Assembly (NCBI RefSeq): GCF_014230085.1 | Contig: NZ_JACHVB010000013.1 | Coordinates: 186,001-250,000, forward strand | Direction of reading: 5' to 3' | Length of the DNA: 64,000 bases | From: Ruficoccus amylovorans | GTDB taxonomy: Bacteria; Verrucomicrobiota; Verrucomicrobiia; Opitutales; Cerasicoccaceae | Shown: in pieces, positions 18,903 to 27,217 of the stretch | How positions within the stretch are numbered: the first letter of the stretch is position 1 | How the letters are laid out: the number at the start of each line of letters is the position of its first letter | Made by a program: the position numbers and the translations under genes | The notes under the pieces: model-generated | What the model was told of the DNA's origin: nothing | Databases searched by the model: none | What the model saw: only the letters and a program-made list of their open reading frames with translations

Positions 18903-19393
18903 TTCTTTTTCCCACTTTCAATGAAGGGTTTACACTTATTTCACCCGGACGAAAGCTTCCCCGGTTAAACTAGGCAAAAACCCCTACTCCATCAACTCCC
19001 GGCTGCTACCGAGAGCCAGGGAAAACAAACTTGTAGAGATAGAACGAGCCTGAAAAAACCTTCACGACAACAAGTTACGAAGGACTAAACCGGTACCTCC
19101 GGTTATCATTTGCTTCCTGCTAACACGCTGCACACGGACAGTCTCACCTGCTGGCTTTTAAGCGGTCTGACACGCAAGCGTGAAAAAAACCTGGCCCAAG
19201 TGCTCCGGTTGTACAAAAGCAAAGCCCACGGCACCAGAGGTGCCATGGACTCGCTTTAGAGTTGTTAGCGATATCGTCGCTTCGCGCCACCTGCCGGACA
19301 TGGGGCTCTCCATTCGTAGAAACGAAGGGGAAGAAACCCTTATGTCGGTAAATACAGCGGTACAGTCTGATAGAGGCGCCTTGCGGCGCGTCC
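18903..19393. other. Gene-free stretch between pilM and the 31-codon ribosomal gene
   Basis: No convincing coding frame. Small hairpins are present, including GGCACC-AGA-GGTGCC near 19,230 and CACGC-AA-GCGTG near 19,172. A short stretch at 18,950-19,030 on the plus strand superficially recalls part of a c-di-GMP-I aptamer, but the 5' half is missing. No function assigned. Confidence 0.4.
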
Positions 19394-19489
19394 CTACCAG
19401 GTGCGCTTCTTGTGACGATTCGAGCGTGAACGCTTCCGCCGCTTGTGCTTGTTCATTTTGAGGCGGCGCTTCTTTTTAAGATTACCCAT
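19394..19489 (-). CDS. AURKAIP1/COX24-domain small ribosomal protein (bS22/mS38-like)
   Basis: A 31-codon gene: [18 protein letters not shown], then an Arg/Lys-rich half ending NRHKKRTW. More than half of the residues are Lys or Arg. The KKRRxKMxKHKxRK core and the terminal RTW match the short AURKAIP1/COX24 domain, known from mitochondrial mS38 and from mycobacterial small-subunit protein bS22. It would bind 16S rRNA at the decoding side of the 30S subunit. It is easily missed because of its length. No clear Shine-Dalgarno precedes the ATG. It lies alone between the pilus operon and the HtrA-like gene. Confidence 0.85.
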   Translation of the reverse strand: MGNLKKKRRLKMNKHKRRKRSRSNRHKKRTW

Positions 19490-19705
19490 GTCGATTAATT
19501 GGCGTTAATGGTACGCAGATTTACAAATTGGAAAAAGCAGGTGACAATGAAGCTCCGCCACGCCGAGACAAGCAAAAAATGTGTCCTTTGCCTTTATTCC
19601 CGACATAGACGAATGCCATTCGCAGCCAATGCGGAAACCAAGCCCTTCGCGCAGTCGGTAAACAAACAGGCAACTCTGCCCGCCAACCAATCACGGGGCA
19701 AGCCA

Positions 19706-20917
19706 TCAGGAGGCTGGAACGTCCTCGGGAACAACTGGCGAACCGGCAGACGCCTTATCGCTGCCATCGGCGGGAGACTCAGAAACGGCCTGCGCCGACT
19801 CGGATGCGCCTCCCTCCCCTGCTGAGTCCGCAGCCGTCGCGTTGCTGTCAGAGGCCCCGGCAACGGAAACACCTTCACCCCTCGAAGGGGCAGCGCTCTG
19901 CTCATCAGCCGGCTCAACCACCGCAGCGGGCGGCTCGGGCGTACCGACACCCACCGGCGGCATCGCCGACGGTGGAGCCTCGCGGGCGCCGGGCTTGACG
20001 CTTAACTCAATCTCCTGGTCGCCACGTTTGATCATGACCGGGACAAATTCATCCGGACGCTGGAAAAACGTCGCCACCCGAAGGTCCGCATCGGTCATGA
20101 TCGCAAAATCCCCCATCGAGAGCAAGCGGTCGCCCGCCTTCACTCCCGCGAGCGCGGCAGGACCACCCTCCACCAATCCTTCGACCTCGACCCACGGGCC
20201 GCTGTCGAGACTGGACTTCTGGCGCGTCTGGAAACCGAAATAGGCATACGTCACCTTCCCGGAGAAAAGAATGTCGTCACGGATGCGCTGAATGGCCCGG
20301 GCGGGCAGGATAAACGAGGAACGCACCTCCGGCAGGGAGACGATCAGCATGCCGACCAGCGAGCCGTTGATATCAAAAACCGGCGAACCGCCCTCGCCTC
20401 CGTCGGAAGGGATGTCCGAGCGCAGGTAAATCGTCGGCAGGATACGCTCTCCGTAACTGGTGTTCCAGCCCGAGACCAGCCCCAGCGAAGGGCCGGGGTC
20501 CTGCCCCAGCTCGCAGGTCAGGGCGACGAGGAAGGAGCCGATGGGTGGGACTTCGGGCGAGTCGCTCAACCGCAGGAACTGGAAATCCGCCGGGAGCGCG
20601 AAAACCTTGATGATCGAGACATTGGTCAGCGGGTCACTACCGACCAGTTCGGCCGCGTAGGCGATACCGTTGCGCTCGACCCAGATACGATCCGCCCCGT
20701 AGGTGATGTTCGTATTAGTCAGGATATGGCCTTCCTTGCTGATGTAGAAGCCCGTCCCGATAAAGAGCATGGTCTTGCCGCCCGGCTGTTTGCCGTCGAA
20801 AGCCGCAAATACCTTGACCACCGCGCGCTCATTGGCGCGATAAATGTCGATCACCCGCTTTTGCAAAGCCAGCGGAGCGCCACCGTTATCGGCGGCTCCA
20901 CCCAGATACGGGGTCAA
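19706..20917 (-). CDS. HtrA/DegP-like protein lacking the catalytic triad (pseudoprotease), PDZ domain
   Basis: Trypsin-fold S1C-type domain (residues ~20-215) plus a PDZ domain (~225-300; GPAALAGVKAGDRLLSMGD) and a Pro/Ala/Ser/Glu-rich tail. All three catalytic positions differ from active HtrA proteins: the His of TNxHV is Asn70 (LTNTNITYG), the Asp of DPxxD is Asn99 (DPLTNVSIIK), and the Ser of GNSGG falls on Gly176 (GEGGSPVF). Peptidase activity is therefore unlikely; a scaffold or substrate-binding role is possible. The open frame begins with TTG at 20917, inside a T run; a signal peptide lies just upstream in another frame. It is the third gene after an ECF sigma factor and its probable anti-sigma partner, suggesting an envelope-stress module. 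Confidence 0.8.
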   Translation of the reverse strand: MTPYLGGAADNGGAPLALQKRVIDIYRANERAVVKVFAAFDGKQPGGKTMLFIGTGFYISKEGHILTNTNITYGADRIWVERNGIAYAAELVGSDPLTNVSIIKVFALPADFQFLRLSDSPEVPPIGSFLVALTCELGQDPGPSLGLVSGWNTSYGERILPTIYLRSDIPSDGGEGGSPVFDINGSLVGMLIVSLPEVRSSFILPARAIQRIRDDILFSGKVTYAYFGFQTRQKSSLDSGPWVEVEGLVEGGPAALAGVKAGDRLLSMGDFAIMTDADLRVATFFQRPDEFVPVMIKRGDQEIELSVKPGAREAPPSAMPPVGVGTPEPPAAVVEPADEQSAAPSRGEGVSVAGASDSNATAADSAGEGGASESAQAVSESPADGSDKASAGSPVVPEDVPAS

Positions 20918-20964
20918 AAAAAAACCAACGCGAGCACCGCCCGCATCCTGCCAAGACTAAGCAT
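20915..20964 (-). other. Out-of-frame signal peptide of the HtrA-like gene, separated by a 9-T tract
   Basis: From ATG 20964 the minus strand encodes MLSLGRMRAVLALVFF and then a stop (TGA), because the homopolymer at 20916-20924 has nine T. With ten T the frame would continue LTPYLGGAADNG into the HtrA-like protein, giving an ideal signal peptide with an Ala-x-Ala-like cleavage site. This may be a sequencing error, slippage-based phase variation or a true inactivating frameshift. Confidence 0.7.
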
Positions 20965-20972
20965 GATAGAAA

Positions 20973-21539
20973 CTAGTAGACGCGGGATTGATCGGAAACG
21001 TTCTCACTGCCGAAGCCACTGTCAAAGGAGCCGCCGACATAGTAAACATTTTGGTTGGCCTCCACCGGCATGGGGCGCGAAGCCGCCACCAAAGTGACAT
21101 TCCCCTCCGACGAGCGCGAACTTTGCGCGTCGAACTGCCCGACGACAAAGGTCGCCTGATGGCTGCCCTGGGCGAAGTCCGCCGCCATCCCGGCCACAGG
21201 CGCGGCAGGAACGGCGACATCGGCCGAAACGGGGGCCGGGGCCGTGTACACCGGGTGGACCGGATTAGACGCCGTGTAGGCGGGGAAATGGTTCAGGCTG
21301 AGCGCCACCACAAAGGCTGCTGCCGCCGAAAGCGGAAGGGCCGGGACGAATTTGCCCCCGAACGCCTTCAGCCCGCGCACAAGGAGGGGCTCAGGCTTGG
21401 CCAGGGCTTGCCAGGATTTCTGGTGTAGCTCGCGATCAAAGCGCTCCCAGTAGGCCTCGTCGGGCTTCTCATGGCGTTTGAGGCGCAGAAGATCTTCGAC
21501 AGAGACGTGAGAGGATTGAGGCTCTTGATTATCCTGCAT
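20973..21539 (-). CDS. Single-pass membrane protein, probable anti-sigma partner
   Basis: 188 residues from ATG 21539 (MQDNQEPQSS). The N-terminal cytoplasmic part is acidic and charged (VEDLLRLKRHEKPDEAYWERFDREL), followed by one transmembrane segment (about residues 63-85) and an exported, Ala/Pro-rich C-terminal part. It follows the ECF sigma gene by 27 bases. Position and topology match anti-sigma factors, but no zinc-binding HxxxCxxC motif is visible. A TTG start at 21566, directly after the sigma stop codon, is possible but less likely. Function inferred from context. Confidence 0.65.
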   Translation of the reverse strand: MQDNQEPQSSHVSVEDLLRLKRHEKPDEAYWERFDRELHQKSWQALAKPEPLLVRGLKAFGGKFVPALPLSAAAAFVVALSLNHFPAYTASNPVHPVYTAPAPVSADVAVPAAPVAGMAADFAQGSHQATFVVGQFDAQSSRSSEGNVTLVAASRPMPVEANQNVYYVGGSFDSGFGSENVSDQSRVY

Positions 21540-21566
21540 AAATAAAATGTTCGGATCTATTAGCAA

Positions 21567-22202
21567 CTATTGTTCCAAATACTCCTTCAAACTGGCCTGA
21601 AGCTGCTGCTTGGCGTAATGAAGGCGCGAACGCACAGTACCCTCCGAGGTCTTGGTGATCTCGGCGATTTCCTGATGGCTCAAACCCTCAATTTCGAACA
21701 GCACAACAACAGTCCTATGTTTAAGAGACAATTTCTGGAGCGCTTCGTTCAATTTTTCCTGTAACTCGCGCATCAGTGTCGGCTTGTCCGAGCGGGTGCG
21801 TGCGGTCAGTTTTTCCAGGATGTCGGAGCTGTGCACCTCTTCGTCCACCTTTTCCAGACTGAGGAAGCGGCGCATGCGGTTGCGCTTAAGGTGGGTCAGG
21901 GTGTTATTCACCGCGATCCGGTACAGCCAGGTAAAAAATGAGGATTTGCCCCGAAACAAGTTAATCGAGCGGAAGGCCTTGATGAACGCCTCCTGCGCCA
22001 GATCGTTGGCGTCCTCGCGGTTGCCGGTAAGGTTGTAAACCACTGAGTACAAACGCTCCCGGTATTTTACCACCAGCTTGTCGTAGGCCGAGACCTCGCC
22101 TGCCTGCACCTGCCGGACCAGCGCCATATCGGTATCCGCCTCGGCCGCATGGGATGCAGACGAGGCCGCCAGGGCTCCGGTCATGGCGTTACTTTCAGAC
22201 AT
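21567..22202 (-). CDS. ECF-type RNA polymerase sigma factor (RpoE/SigW-like)
   Basis: 211 residues. Sigma region 2 spans about residues 40-105 (KLVVKYRERLYSVVYNLTG, DLAQEAFIKAFRSI, FFTWLYRIAVN), and region 4 about 150-205 (LKHRTVVVLFEIEGLSHQEIAEI, then SEGTVRSRLHYAKQQL). The lack of region 3 places it in the extracytoplasmic-function group. First of three minus-strand genes: sigma, membrane partner, HtrA-like protein. This is the usual layout of an envelope-stress regulon controlled by membrane sequestration of the sigma factor. The N-terminal 25 residues are not conserved, and internal ATG codons could serve as starts. Confidence 0.92.
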   Translation of the reverse strand: MSESNAMTGALAASSASHAAEADTDMALVRQVQAGEVSAYDKLVVKYRERLYSVVYNLTGNREDANDLAQEAFIKAFRSINLFRGKSSFFTWLYRIAVNNTLTHLKRNRMRRFLSLEKVDEEVHSSDILEKLTARTRSDKPTLMRELQEKLNEALQKLSLKHRTVVVLFEIEGLSHQEIAEITKTSEGTVRSRLHYAKQQLQASLKEYLEQ

Positions 22203-22411
22203 TGTCTGTGAATAACTTTAGGAGAAATCTCCCGCAAAGCAAGCCCACGCTTCAAGCTCTCCTTCCCGCAAGACCCATCTCTCAACGGGCCAGCGACTTC
22301 CCGCTTTTTCCAGGCACCGCTGACTCTTCTCCAACAAGGGGCGCAGTCCGATGGCCTGTCGCAAGCTTACCGTTTTCGCCACAAATAGGTGGTCTGTTTT
22401 CGATGCTTTGC

Positions 22412-22456
22412 TCAGCGATTACGGGAAACAGAGGAACTGTTTCCCGTAATCGCTGA
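22412..22456. repeat. 20-bp perfect inverted repeat (long hairpin)
   Basis: Arms 22412-22431 and 22437-22456 are exactly complementary, with a 5-nt loop (AGGAA). It lies 78 bases after the polyprenyl synthase stop and 210 bases before the sigma gene, both on the minus strand. No T-tract follows on either strand, so it is not a standard intrinsic terminator. The rest of the 22203-22533 gap shows nothing else clear. Confidence 0.8.
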
Positions 22457-22533
22457 TACGATACACAGCATCAAAAATGTCGAGTGCGGACACACACCGC
22501 GGGTCCGGGGCGCGCAGCCCCGGAAGAATCCCC

Positions 22534-23553
22534 CTAGGAGCTGACCGCGAGGCGCTCGAACTGGCTGAGCACGAACTTGCTCAGGTTGAGCAGACGGGGC
22601 ACCGGCTCGAGGTTTGCGAAGGGGGCCAGCACGTCGTCGGCCTTGGCCAGCTCGCGCTCGAAGCTGGAGCTAACTTCCGCGATGACGGCGTAGTCTTTCA
22701 TCACCCCGGCAAGCTGCGAGGGGTTCAACTCGCCCCGGCGCACACGCTGGAGAAAGAGCTTCTGCTCACCACGCGGCAGGCGCTGAAAGAGCACCAGCAT
22801 CGGCAGGGTGAACTTCCCGCTGGCCAGGTCCGTGCCGAGGGTTTTGCCGATTTTTTCCTCGTCGCCGAGGTAGTCGGCCAAGTCGTCGAAAATCTGGTAA
22901 GCCACCCCCAGGTGGCGGCTGAACTTCCCGGCGGCCTCGGAGAAAGCCTCGTCATACCCGGCGAGCGAAGCCCCCAGGCGCGACGAGACGGAAAACAGCT
23001 CCGCCGTCTTCAGGTCGATGACGCGGAAGTACTCCTCCAGCGAAAAAGCGGCATTGCCCCGCTCGAAGGTCTGGCGAATCTCTCCGGCGCAGACGCGGCG
23101 GGTCGAGAGCGAAACGGCCCGGCAAACATCGACGGTCGGAAACTCCGCCGCCAGCACGAGGGCCTGGGAAAAGAGCGCGTCGCCCACCAGCACAGCCGCA
23201 GTCGAGCCGTAGCGTGCGCTGACCGTGTCGGAATTATGCCGCAGGGTGGCGTCGTCGAGGATGTCGTCGTGGATGAGCGTGGCCAGATGGACCAGCTCGA
23301 CCACGGCGGCAGCCCGCACCAGATCGGGGTTGACCTCCCCCTCGCGCCAGCCGCCGAAGAAAACCAGCAGGGGGCGCAGGCGCTTGCCCTGATTTTGCAG
23401 GCTGTAGCGCACCAGATCGCGGATGTCCGTCTCGAACTGCTCCACCTGGTTGTCCAGAAAGTCTCCCAGCGCCTGCATATGCGGCACCACCGGCTTCACG
23501 ATGTCATCGAAAGCCGGGGGTCGCGGCTGGCTTTTGTTTTGTGCGGTCAGCAT
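22534..23553 (-). CDS. Polyprenyl diphosphate synthase (long-chain trans-prenyltransferase)
   Basis: Cytosolic enzyme that extends farnesyl or geranylgeranyl diphosphate with isopentenyl units to make the side chain of menaquinone or ubiquinone. 339 residues. The first aspartate-rich motif is HDDILDD (with downstream arginines), the second is FDDLADY; GKRLRPLLV and LKTAELF are typical blocks. The residues upstream of the first motif are small (VELVHLATL), consistent with a long product, perhaps octaprenyl. Single gene, divergent from the CPBP protease gene. Confidence 0.92.
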   Translation of the reverse strand: MLTAQNKSQPRPPAFDDIVKPVVPHMQALGDFLDNQVEQFETDIRDLVRYSLQNQGKRLRPLLVFFGGWREGEVNPDLVRAAAVVELVHLATLIHDDILDDATLRHNSDTVSARYGSTAAVLVGDALFSQALVLAAEFPTVDVCRAVSLSTRRVCAGEIRQTFERGNAAFSLEEYFRVIDLKTAELFSVSSRLGASLAGYDEAFSEAAGKFSRHLGVAYQIFDDLADYLGDEEKIGKTLGTDLASGKFTLPMLVLFQRLPRGEQKLFLQRVRRGELNPSQLAGVMKDYAVIAEVSSSFERELAKADDVLAPFANLEPVPRLLNLSKFVLSQFERLAVSS

Positions 23554-23676
23554 ACTTTTACGGTTGCGGTTTGGCAGATTGGACGGAAAACCTCAACCCC
23601 TCTTTTTCACAGAGTGTTGACCACCTGTGATTAATTGTCAAAAAAACCCTGAAAATCGGCTCCGCCCCGTCCTCTC

Positions 23677-24501
23677 ATGAACGAAACCGACGCTCCCGCC
23701 CCCGACTCCACCCCTGTGACCGGCACCCAGCCCGCCGCGACCGAACAGGCTCCGGCCACCACGGACACGACCGCCCCCGCTGCCGCCGACGCCGTGGAAA
23801 CGACCGCCACGACCCAGCCCGCCGAACCGCTTCCCGCCGGGGACAACAAGAGCGAGATGCAGAACGACCCTCTCATGATCGTGATCATGTTCGCGGCCAG
23901 TATTTACCTGGCCAAGCTCTGGTTCGACGACTTCAAGGCCAACAAACGCGGCGAGCCCAACCCGAAAGCCTTCCCCGGCGCAACCGCCTGCTCCGCCCTG
24001 TGCGTGATCGTGGCCGTGGTCGGGGCGCTCATCCTGCTCGCGGCCGAGACCTTCGGGGAGATCGCCCTGGGCATCTCCGCCCAGCAGAGCGACATCACCT
24101 GGCTAGCCCTGCTCTCGATCACCGCCGCCGCCTTTTTCGAGGAACTGATTTTCCGGGGTTACCTCGTGGTGACAAAAAAAGGCACCGCCGCCCTCATCGG
24201 CAGCATTTTTATCTTTTCGTTCCTCTTCGCGGCGCTGCACCCCTTTCTCTGGGATCTCGACATGCCCGAAGGCGTCCCCGGCTGGCAGTTCTGGCAGGGC
24301 ACCCTGACCTTTGACTGGGGCGTGAAGGGCTGGTTCAGCACCGCACTGGTCTTCGCCAATTCCCTGTGGTTCTACACCGTGCGCTTCTACGGCCTCAACA
24401 AGACCCGCTCCCTCATCCCCTGCGTCGCCGCCCACCTCGCCAGCAACGTCGGCGTGTTTGTCATAAAACTTGCCCAGGGGCACGTGGTGGGATTGTATTA
24501 A
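23677..24501 (+). CDS. CPBP-family intramembrane metalloprotease
   Basis: 274 residues. A Thr/Ala/Pro-rich N-terminal tail of about 60 residues is followed by about six hydrophobic segments. The CPBP (Rce1/Abi) motifs are present: Glu155-Glu156...Arg160 (FFEELIFRG), His188 (FAALHPFLW), and AAHLASN near the C-terminus. The paired Glu and the His residues would bind the catalytic metal in the membrane. Bacterial members serve in bacteriocin immunity, protein processing or unknown roles. Followed after 3 bases by an ExbB-like small protein gene on the same strand, so co-transcription is likely. Confidence 0.88.
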   Translation: MNETDAPAPDSTPVTGTQPAATEQAPATTDTTAPAAADAVETTATTQPAEPLPAGDNKSEMQNDPLMIVIMFAASIYLAKLWFDDFKANKRGEPNPKAFPGATACSALCVIVAVVGALILLAAETFGEIALGISAQQSDITWLALLSITAAAFFEELIFRGYLVVTKKGTAALIGSIFIFSFLFAALHPFLWDLDMPEGVPGWQFWQGTLTFDWGVKGWFSTALVFANSLWFYTVRFYGLNKTRSLIPCVAAHLASNVGVFVIKLAQGHVVGLY

Positions 24502-24504
24502 GCC

Positions 24505-24960
24505 GTGACGCCATCCGCCCCGCCACCGCTCCAGCACACCTGCCTCCAACGCCCCGCACGACGCCAACCGGGGCACCTGTTGGCTTTTACCGGAGCCTGG
24601 CTCCAGTTGGGAGCATTGCTCGGAGTCGGAGCAACTATTTACGGGATGGTTCGAGCGTTTAAACAGATAGCAGCCGAGAGCCAAGTCGACCCGCAAGTCC
24701 TTGCTGACAACATCAGCGCCTCGCTGACCAGTACGATGATCGGACTTCCTTTCGCTCTCGTCGGACTCATTCTCATGGCCATCGCTCTGTTCGGGATGAA
24801 ATACCGGGCGACGTGGTTTTTCTGGTTCCTCACTATCTACGGTGTCCTCCTGTTGCCCGGTTTCCCACTCGGCACCCTCTTGGGAATCGGGTTGTTGATT
24901 TTCCTCATCGTAAAAAAGGACGAATTCCTCGCGCCCGCCTCCTCGGCAGCTACCAATTAG
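24505..24960 (+). CDS. Small MotA/TolQ/ExbB-like membrane protein
   Basis: 151 residues from a GTG three bases after the protease stop. Three to four hydrophobic segments. The block YGMVRAFKQIAAESQVD, followed by LADNISASLTSTMIGLPFALVG, strongly recalls the conserved MotA/TolQ/ExbB proton-channel segment (GMIRAF...ISEALVTTAAGL), but the protein is shorter and lacks the usual long cytoplasmic loop. A C-terminal hydrophobic hairpin follows. It may be a reduced ExbB relative or share only this helix pair. No ExbD/TolR gene is nearby. Function unknown. Confidence 0.6.
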   Translation: MTPSAPPPLQHTCLQRPARRQPGHLLAFTGAWLQLGALLGVGATIYGMVRAFKQIAAESQVDPQVLADNISASLTSTMIGLPFALVGLILMAIALFGMKYRATWFFWFLTIYGVLLLPGFPLGTLLGIGLLIFLIVKKDEFLAPASSAATN

Positions 24961-24963
24961 TCC

Positions 24964-25158
24964 TTGCACTCTCTACGCCTCTGCGTCTGCGGTTAATTCC
25001 CTTCCCAACAAAAACCGCGCTTTGCGTTTGCCATTCGCGGCGGGCGGGTTTCCCCTCTTGAGTTTTACCACTGATTGGCGCAAACGCTGGCTTGAACACA
25101 AGCCGCTCGCAGCACTCCGTTTTTCTCTGTGCTCTTTGTGCCCTCTGTGGTTAATCTT
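24964..25158. repeat. Two degenerate CTCTG(C/T)G...GGTTAAT low-complexity copies
   Basis: Positions 24964-24998 and 25121-25158 share the ending CTCTG..TG(C/T)GGTTAAT preceded by repeated CTCT and GTG/GCG triplets. The second copy abuts the start codon of the DUF255 gene (ATG 25168). No coding frame is supported between 24961 and 25167. Confidence 0.5.
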
Positions 25159-25167
25159 AAAATTCCT

Positions 25168-27192
25168 ATGCCCGAGACCGACCTTTCCCGCAACCGCCTT
25201 GACGGCGAGAACAGCCTGTACCTGCGCCAGCACGCGGGGAACCCCGTCCACTGGCAGCCCTGGGGGCCGGAAGCCTTCGAGGAGGCGCGGCGGCGGGATG
25301 TGCCCGTCATCGTGTCGGTCGGGTACAGTTCGTGCCACTGGTGCCACGTGATGGAGCGCGAGAGCTTCGAGGACCCGTACATCGCCGACCTCATGAACCG
25401 GCACTTCGTCTGCATCAAGGTGGACCGCGAGGAGCGGCCAGACGTGGACCAGATCTACATGGAGGCCGTGCAGATGATCAACCAGCACGGCGGCTGGCCC
25501 CTGAACGCCTTTTGCCTGCCGGACGGGCGGCCCTTTTTCGGGGGGACGTACTTCCCGCCCGAGGATCGCGGGCAGGGCATTGTGCCGTGGCCGCAGCTCA
25601 TCATGCGCATTGCCGACTATTTTAAGAAAAACCGCGACGAACTGGAGGAGAACGCCGGGAACATCGTCAAAAACCTCGCCGCCGCCAACGTCCCGATGGG
25701 CGCGGACGGCACCTCCCTGGCCAACGAGGCGCTCGTCACCGCCGCCGAGGCCATTTGCGGGCAGCACGACGACGAATGGGGCGGCTTCGGCGACGCCCCG
25801 AAGTTCCCGCCCTCGATGACGCTCGACTTCCTGCTGGCCATGCGCGCCACCCAGGCCGTTTCCGACCAGCCCGAACTGGCTTCCCAACTCGACGACGTGA
25901 TCCGTAAATCTCTCGCCGGGATGGCCCGCGGGGGCATTTTCGACCAGATCGGGGGCGGCTTCTGCCGCTACAGCACCGACCGGCACTGGATCATCCCGCA
26001 CTTCGAGAAGATGCTCTACGACAACGGCCTGTTGCTGGACATCTTCTCCAAAGGCTGGCAGCGCTACCGCCAACCGCTTTACGCCGACGTGGTGACCGAA
26101 ACCATTGGCTGGCTGGAGCGCGAAATGCTCGCGCCCGAGGGGGCGTTTTACGCCTCGCTCGACGCCGATTCCGAGGGCGTCGAGGGCAAATACTACGTGT
26201 GGACCCCGGACGAGATCGAGGCCGTGCTGGGCAAGGACGAAGCCGCTGTCTTCTGCGACGCCTACCTCATCACCCCGAAGGGCAATTTCGAGCAATCCGG
26301 CGCGTCCAATCCGTGCTTCGCCGGGGGCGAAACCGAACTGCGCACCCGCCTCGCCCCAGCCCGCGAAAAACTCCTCGCCGTGCGCCAGCAGCGCGTCGCC
26401 CCGACCCGCGACCCGAAGATCCTTCTGGCCTGGAACGCGCTGGCCATACGCGGCCTCGCTACCGCCGCTGTCGCCTTTGGCAAAAAGGAGTGGTTCGCCC
26501 GCGCCCGTGACGCCGCCGACTTTTTGTGGGAAAAAATGCGTACGCCCGAAGGTCGCCTGTACTCGGTTTACTACCCGCAGGCCGGGCCGCGCGTGAACGC
26601 CACGCTGGAGGACTACGCCTACTTCATGGAGGCCCTGCTCGCCCTGGGCGCGTGGGCTGACTGGCACGAGCCGGGCACCTCCCGCCGCACCCTCGACCGC
26701 GCCGCCGCGCTCATGGAAACCGTGTTCAAGCACTTCCGCGACCCCGGCCAGGCAGGCTTCTTTTTCAGCCCGGACGACGGGGAGGAACTCGTCGCCCGCA
26801 AGAAGACGTGGTTCGACAACGCCATCCCCTCGGCCAATTCCAGCCTGCTGCACGCGCTCAGCGCCCTGCACATGCTCAACGGCACCGGCGAGTACGCCGC
26901 CGAAATGAACGACATGCGCCAGGCCTACCCGGGGCTGGTCGCCCGCGCCCCTGCCGCCGTCGCCCACGCCCTCTCGGCCTACGCCCAGTCCGCCTCCGGG
27001 CTGGCCGTGATCAAGGTCAAGGGCACGGACGACCTGGAGCCGCTCCGCGCCGCCCTCGCCGAACGCCCGTGGCGACGCGTCTTTGTCCAGCTCAGCGACG
27101 ACCCGGCCCAGCCCGAGGGCTACCAACTGTGCGTCGGCACGACCTGCTCCGCCCCCACCGCCGACCCGGCGGAAGTGGCCCAGTATCTGTAG
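25168..27192 (+). CDS. DUF255 thioredoxin-fold protein with six-hairpin domain (YyaL/SPATA20 family)
   Basis: 674 residues from ATG 25168 ([16 protein letters not shown]). The N-terminal DUF255 domain is thioredoxin-like, with the active-site-like Cys56-His-Trp-Cys59 ([14 protein letters not shown]) and the strongly conserved [10 protein letters not shown] and GGWPLNAF blocks. The rest is an alpha-toroid region related to glycosidase/epimerase six-hairpin folds ([33 protein letters not shown]). This family is widespread and its function is unsettled. It has no signal peptide and is likely cytoplasmic. It stands alone before a TSUP transporter gene 25 bases downstream. Confidence 0.92.
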   Translation: MPETDLSRNRLDGENSLYLRQHAGNPVHWQPWGPEAFEEARRRDVPVIVSVGYSSCHWCHVMERESFEDPYIADLMNRHFVCIKVDREERPDVDQIYMEAVQMINQHGGWPLNAFCLPDGRPFFGGTYFPPEDRGQGIVPWPQLIMRIADYFKKNRDELEENAGNIVKNLAAANVPMGADGTSLANEALVTAAEAICGQHDDEWGGFGDAPKFPPSMTLDFLLAMRATQAVSDQPELASQLDDVIRKSLAGMARGGIFDQIGGGFCRYSTDRHWIIPHFEKMLYDNGLLLDIFSKGWQRYRQPLYADVVTETIGWLEREMLAPEGAFYASLDADSEGVEGKYYVWTPDEIEAVLGKDEAAVFCDAYLITPKGNFEQSGASNPCFAGGETELRTRLAPAREKLLAVRQQRVAPTRDPKILLAWNALAIRGLATAAVAFGKKEWFARARDAADFLWEKMRTPEGRLYSVYYPQAGPRVNATLEDYAYFMEALLALGAWADWHEPGTSRRTLDRAAALMETVFKHFRDPGQAGFFFSPDDGEELVARKKTWFDNAIPSANSSLLHALSALHMLNGTGEYAAEMNDMRQAYPGLVARAPAAVAHALSAYAQSASGLAVIKVKGTDDLEPLRAALAERPWRRVFVQLSDDPAQPEGYQLCVGTTCSAPTADPAEVAQYL

Positions 27193-27217
27193 GCTCGGAA
27201 CGTCCGTCTCGCTCGTC

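Noticed and set aside
18950-19030. Stretch resembling half of a c-di-GMP-I riboswitch (AAAGC...CCGGTTAAAC...GCTACCGA)
   Set aside because: The 5' conserved half is absent and the nearest genes on that strand are unsupported. Covariance-model search would be needed to revive it.
19180-19461. 93-codon plus-strand frame in the gap after pilM
   Set aside because: It overlaps the ribosomal protein gene on the other strand and shows no plausible protein pattern.
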